Assembly: GCA_001630475.1 (NCBI GenBank)
Contig: KV419444.1
Location: forward strand, 150,133-214,132
Source of the DNA: Sistotremastrum niveocremeum HHB9708
Taxonomy: Eukaryota; Basidiomycota; Agaricomycetes; Sistotremastrales; Sistotremastraceae
Length of the DNA: 64,000 nucleotides
Reading direction: 5' to 3'
In this document: one piece after another, positions 59,505 to 64,000 of the stretch
How the letters are laid out: each line of letters opens with the position of its first letter
Numbering within the stretch: position 1 is the stretch's first letter
Program-made: the position numbers and the translations under genes
Notes under the pieces: model-generated
The model's database searches: none
Seen by the model: the letters and a program-made list of their open reading frames with translations, nothing else
Told to the model about the DNA's origin: nothing

Positions 59505-61139
59505 TCATGTCATGGATTCTTCACTAGAGGTATCTGACTCGTCGGTCGTTTCATCATGTGAATCAGATAACCCGAGGTTCGGAAATTCTTTGTCGAATTC
59601 TTTCTTCGCCTCGGCGATGCGGCGAATGATGTCCAGCGTCACCTCAGAAGGATGTGGTTCGATCAAGTTGGCGAGTCGATTCTCTCTTGTCTTGGATTCG
59701 GAGTCATGAATGTAGAGTGTAAGCTGATGAATGGGGACAGCCTCTTTGAGCCGGACATGGATGAGATTATGCACCGTGGATAGCTCCACCCAGGTTCCAC
59801 CAAAATCCACGCTTCGCAGGTTTGGACAAAGCAGTTTGCCTTTGTCAGGTTTCGAAAGCGCAGATACGAGTTGCCCGCCATGTGCTCCGTGTGCCCCAAT
59901 ATGGACCAGTTCCGGTTTGCTCTGCAGGCAAATTTTCCATGCTTCACAGGAAGGAAGACTCGAGGAAATAAGATCCACGGACTTGAGGGAAATTAACGGG
60001 AGGCTGTCGAGAGTGTGCATAAAATGATGGGGGTCATTGGTAGTAACCGTTTCAAGGTACCCGAATATAAGAGAATGGGTTGGTCCAGCCTCAGCCGAAT
60101 AACTGAGCTCGAGATAAGGTCTTAAACGATTGATACGAAGCTGTTCATTGGCAATGAGCCGACAGGTCACGGCTTCCTCCAGGGGTGCAACGAGAGCCTG
60201 CGGGTACTGATCCTCGTCGTCCAGCGCCATTTTGATACACCAGATGCTGATACGAGTGGAACGATCAATCTCGAAGCTCCCTAAGATTTCGTCTATCTGG
60301 CGGCATGTGAAGTATGCGAGAGAAAGCTCCTTGAGGTGCAGCAGCTGAACCGGAGGGATTGGTATTATCGAGTCGGTAGGGAAAGACCCCCGTAAAGCTC
60401 GACCATTAAGGGTGAAATATTGCAAGCGGGGACATGCACGTAGAGTCGTCGTCAGACACGGGAGGTCGTACGATGACGTTCCGTTAACGAGGCCGATTTT
60501 CAACGTGGTGAGATTGGGAAGCTGATGGAGTGGAGGACGCCAATGAATCAGTTGCACTTCAAGATACTCTAATGATTGCGTCAAGTTCGACTCCAAAGAT
60601 ATTTCTGGCGTGGCGAAATTGCCGATGACGGTGTGCGATAGGCGTAAGAAACGGAGCTTCGGTCCTTTCAATTTTCCTAGAAACTCGGTGGAGAATTCTG
60701 TTAGGGGCATTCGATTCGCGAGGGTTATCCAATCAATCTCCAATCTCGATATCTTGCTTTGGACTTCTAGGATAGTCTGACCCGCGGTCGCGAACGCCTC
60801 TGCTTCTGTGCTGGGTCGAAACATGACGCCAGGCATGCGTACTTTGAAGAGGGATAGAGGATTTTCTTGTATGACTGATCTGAATTCAACCTCCGGAAGA
60901 CTTAGATCGAGAAGGACCGTTGTAAGGAAGGGTGTTTTTGATGCGATGTATCTCCATTCTCGACAGCTATGGTATGGGTTTCAGAGTTGGTTGCAACAAC
61001 GATACGATTTGGATTTGCAATTGGACGGTACTCACACATTCCATATGGGAAGCCGCTGTAACCTCTCAGGAGGATAGTCTTGGCCTTCTGCATAATGAAC
61101 GAATATTTTGGAGATAAGCTCCGGAGGCACTCTGTCCAT
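59505..61139 (-). CDS. F-box/LRR-like protein, tandem copy 3
   Basis: The ATG is at 61137-61139 (MDRVPPELISKIFVHYAEGQ). A longer in-frame upstream stretch has only a GTG and is not used. The first exon ends IWNV, followed by an intron GTGAGT...CATAG and CREWRYIASKTPFLTTVLLD. The body is collinear with copy 2 (LANRMPLTEFSTEFLGKLKG; LPNLTTLKIGLVNGTSSYDL; SLEYLEVQLIHWRPPLHQLP is the shared strand block). The tail is acidic (DETTDESDTSSEESMT). About 520 aa. A likely SCF receptor, target unknown. Confidence 0.82.
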
Positions 61140-62197
61140 ATCGCGATACGTGACTTGGTTCGATTGGATATCCTGACGCTTGTCCCGTCGCCGGCTGACG
61201 GTGGCCTTCGATAGACTTGAAAATGTGCTCAGGAAGTGGGAGTTCACAAAGGGTCAGAGCGTACAGTGACGACCCTCTCACTGCACTCTGTACTGTACAA
61301 CAGGCAAGGATCGAGTCTCGAACAAGCTCGACTAAGCTGCTCGGGCGCTTGAGCCTTTGCCAGTGCGGTTTCTTTTCTCAGGCTCCGATAGGTTCAGATC
61401 AAACTCCGCTACTTGAAACTCCGCGCCCTCCGCCTTGCGGAGGGGTTTGTGAATTTATCCGGCTTCCGAGAGGCATGCTTGAGCGAGCGATTGTGTTCGA
61501 CTCACACATCCGAATTTCTTCATTTCTTTTGCAATGTCTTTAGTAGATTCAACGCGATTATTGATGAAAATTTGAAAATAGAACAACGTTTTTTGATTTG
61601 CTGAGTGTCTCAGGAGCGGTGAGTGCCAAAAACACCCCAAATGCGTTACCCCAAGTGTCTCAGACGATGAAACGAAGCACACGGCCTAGACGTCGTCTTT
61701 AATACTACTCCTGTCATCCTTGATGAAAGATTCACATAGCTCCTGATGTGTGCAAATATTCTAGGGGGCGATGAAGACTCGTTTGTGAACATGCGTGACG
61801 AGCCGTCACACGAGTTACTGAGCGCGTTTCCGTTGCCTGCGAGGTCTACGAGGACCCTGGATTATATCAGAATATGTCGGGTGCGATTTCGGACATCCAA
61901 CCCAGGATTTCGCAGAAATGTCAGGTACGATTTCGGACATATGAGCCCAGGATAGCCGGTATGTCGGGTATAATATCGGACACGCGACGTGTGCCGGTAC
62001 GGATGTCTCAGGCGTGTGTCGGACATGGCCTGCCGACGACAACAAACTTCAACTTTATTCATTGTTGTCCTCTCTCCAGTGCCACCGCGGACACTTCCGG
62101 GTGGCATACTCTCAGATATAATCGATAATAATACAATATACAATGCCTTTTGAACCTTCTTGTGTCCCCATCTCCTCCCCCCTGCGATCACTCGAGC
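61140..62197. other. Intergenic with short tandem repeat
   Basis: About 1.06 kb without a gene. The repeat at 61874-62027 is listed separately. Confidence 0.5.
61874..62027. repeat. Tandem repeat, about 43-44 bp unit
   Basis: Three near-identical 23-bp cores of the form ATGTCGGGTRYGATWTCGGACA start at 61874, 61918 and 61961. They are separated by related spacers that share CCCAGGAT. A degenerate fourth copy (ATGTCTCAGG...GTCGGACAT) sits near 62003-62027. Confidence 0.75.
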
Positions 62198-64000
62198 ATG
62201 GCTGCCAATCCCGGCACTCCCCCTGCCCTCCCAACTCCCGCCACCGCTCGACCGCGAAAGGACTTCATATCTCTAGACGATGAGCCTCCATGTGGACCTG
62301 AGGAACTTCGCCAAATATGGCTTGGCCAGGGCAAAATCTTTGCGGACATTCCGGAATATGTCAAGGACCTGTATACACAGGACTTCGTCATCCCTATCCA
62401 GCTTTACAATCAATTACTACCTCCACCCGCTCTCAACGTGATCGATGCACTCAAGTTTGACATGCCGAAGAGAGCAAACGCGTTCTCCTTGAAAATCGAT
62501 CCTTCTCTTTGGTCAACAGAGGAGCCCACCGTGACCATCACTCATCCCCTCTTCCTATCGCATATCATTCCATCCTTTCATGGGCTCCAATCACTTCATG
62601 AAGCTTCTCGTCAAGCGTGGCTCGATGGGACCAGGTCTATCAAAATCCCTGGGCACGCTGGGCGATATCCCCTCTTTCTCATCACCTTATATCGCGAGGC
62701 CTCACGCGTATTGGATATCATTTCTGAGTGGCAAATCTCGCAGAGATGGATTACCGCCGTTCCAGACGGTACCGAGGGAAAGGAAGAAGTAATGAGACTC
62801 CTTGATTGTACAGGGTGGGCAAACGATGTGGAGACCTTAGGAAGACTCCAAACCACTTCATCGCTCTATCAAATCCTCTCACAAGAGTGGTTCGACGACA
62901 TCATCATGACTGCTGGTCTCGCCTATATCCAGTCTCACTGTGCGAAACCCAAAAATTTTCTTTCTATTGAGTTCAGCAATGGACTACACATTCTCGAGGC
63001 TGAAACATGGCCTCCAGAAAAATACGAGACGGATAAACGGGCTCCTATCAAATATCTCCGCGACCAAGGCCAGAAATTAAAGAAGTTGGCCGAATCAGAG
63101 GTCAAGGACGACTTCTGGTTCTTCCTACACATTGACAACACCCACTGGGTGGCTGCATCATTCAATCCCCATTCCTGCACGCTGTCGATCAGCGACTCTC
63201 GTTCACGGGCTATTCCTGCCAAAATCCAACGAGGCATGAACAAATGGGTCTCATTTCATTTCAAGAGCAAAAGACTTCGCACACAGTCTGTGACGGCACC
63301 TCGCCAAGTGGATCATTGGTCTTGCGGCGTTGTCACGCTTCATACGCTCGCATCGAAGGCCGGACTTGAAAATGAGGACCGACCATGGACTGATGCGACA
63401 CAGTCGCTACATTCTCTGCTCTGGTTTCGCCGCCTCACAACTCGAGAGAAATGCAAACTTGCCGATGTCAGTGCTTTTATTCGTTTCAACCTGATACATG
63501 AATCCTAATTTTTCATAGATGCCTGCAGTCGTACGTTCTAGGCACGATAAACCCACCAAAGAGCAAATTGCTGCTGCTGCTGCTGCGGAAAGCGATGGGG
63601 ATGGCGATTCGGCGTATGAAGAGGGGAGTCATGATGGCACTGGAGACGAAGAGTCAGATGTTGATACCATCATGAATGAAATCGTCGATGAAAATGGGAA
63701 TCAGAACGCGAATTCCAAAACAAAGGTAAATGAACCCACTGGCGAGTTGATCCGCATCTGCTCATAACGACATCTGCTAGGGCTCGACACAGGTGAAAAG
63801 GACCGTGAACAAGGCCAAGTCGACCTCCAAGACCCCATTGAAGCGCCCTCTGGAGGACTCGGTCTCTGATACTGAGGCGAAGTTGCCGAAGGCGAAGAAA
63901 GCTCGTAGCTCGTCCGTGAGCACATACGGTTCCAGTAGGAGTGCTACGTACGAGAAAGAAGCCCGAGCCGCTGCTCAGGCGGGCGAGCTGAACTATGAAC
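62198..64000 (+). CDS. Ulp1-like cysteine protease (C48) gene, 3' end beyond window
   Basis: The start is ATG 62198 (MAANPGTPPALPTPATARPR); the open frame upstream begins with TTG only. Exon 1 (62198-63466) encodes an N-terminal region and a C-terminal Ulp1/SENP-type peptidase fold. Catalytic His-Trp lies in HIDNTHWVAASFN, Asp in SISDSRSR, and Gln/Cys in QVDHWSCGVVTLH. The apparent stop at 63506-63508 is bypassed by a 52-nt intron (GAT|GTCAGT...TTCATAG, branch TCCTAAT). This joins in phase 0 to exon 2 (63519-63725) and exon 3 (from 63781), encoding an acidic, Lys-rich tail (KKARSSSVSTYGSSRS) that runs off the edge. Ulp1-like genes in mushrooms are often cargo of KDZ-type and other DNA transposons. 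Confidence 0.75.

Noticed and set aside
63506-63520. Two separate genes 10 bp apart at the Ulp1 locus
   Set aside because: The spacing is implausible for separate fungal genes, and a canonical intron spanning the stop joins them in frame.

Overview
The window is nuclear DNA from a filamentous basidiomycete, most likely an Agaricomycete. Genes lie on both strands and are broken by many short introns (about 45-65 nt) with GTRNGT donors and CTRAY-type branch points. The gene set is fungal: GCN1, ROT2-type glucosidase II, ERV2, DED81, a Zn2Cys6 factor, small secreted cysteine-rich proteins and expanded F-box proteins. All exon joins below were read by eye from splice signals and frame continuity, so small boundary errors are possible.

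Layout. 1-2.8 kb: 5' third of GCN1 (minus strand, cut by the left edge). 3.65-4.45 kb: a non-autonomous hAT-type element with terminal inverted repeats and a perfect 8-bp target duplication. 5.1-5.8 kb: a single-pass membrane protein. 5.9-8.6 kb: gene-poor, apparently decayed sequence. 8.6-28 kb is dense housekeeping territory: an LYR-motif mitochondrial protein, glucosidase II alpha, a metal-dependent cyclase, an ERV2-like sulfhydryl oxidase, cytosolic AsnRS, a hypothetical protein, a UCH37-like deubiquitinase, an NTF2/SnoaL-like protein, a TSN-repeat membrane protein (DUF7330-like), a mitochondrial membrane protein, LSM4 and an SDR. 28-36.8 kb: REX4 exonuclease, a second TSN-repeat membrane protein on the opposite strand, a GFA-domain protein divergent from a PNPOx-FNR flavoprotein fusion, and a tail-anchored hypothetical protein. 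37.4-50.8 kb: MFS transporter, hypothetical protein, minimal Zn2Cys6 protein, MDL1-like mitochondrial ABC transporter, a coiled-coil hypothetical, a small hypothetical and a nuclear-looking 2OG-Fe(II) oxygenase.

51.5-64 kb is the accessory end. It holds a tandem pair of secreted 12-cysteine proteins, a head-to-tail array of three F-box/LRR-like paralogs, a short tandem repeat, and a Ulp1-type cysteine protease gene that runs off the right edge.

No rRNA, tRNA, CRISPR array or complete autonomous transposon was found. The most notable observations are the hAT MITE with intact target duplication, the two GC-AG introns, the ATG-only first coding exon of LSM4, the FNR-type fusion that lacks a 2Fe-2S domain, and the lineage-specific duplicated families at 22-32 kb and 51-61 kb.
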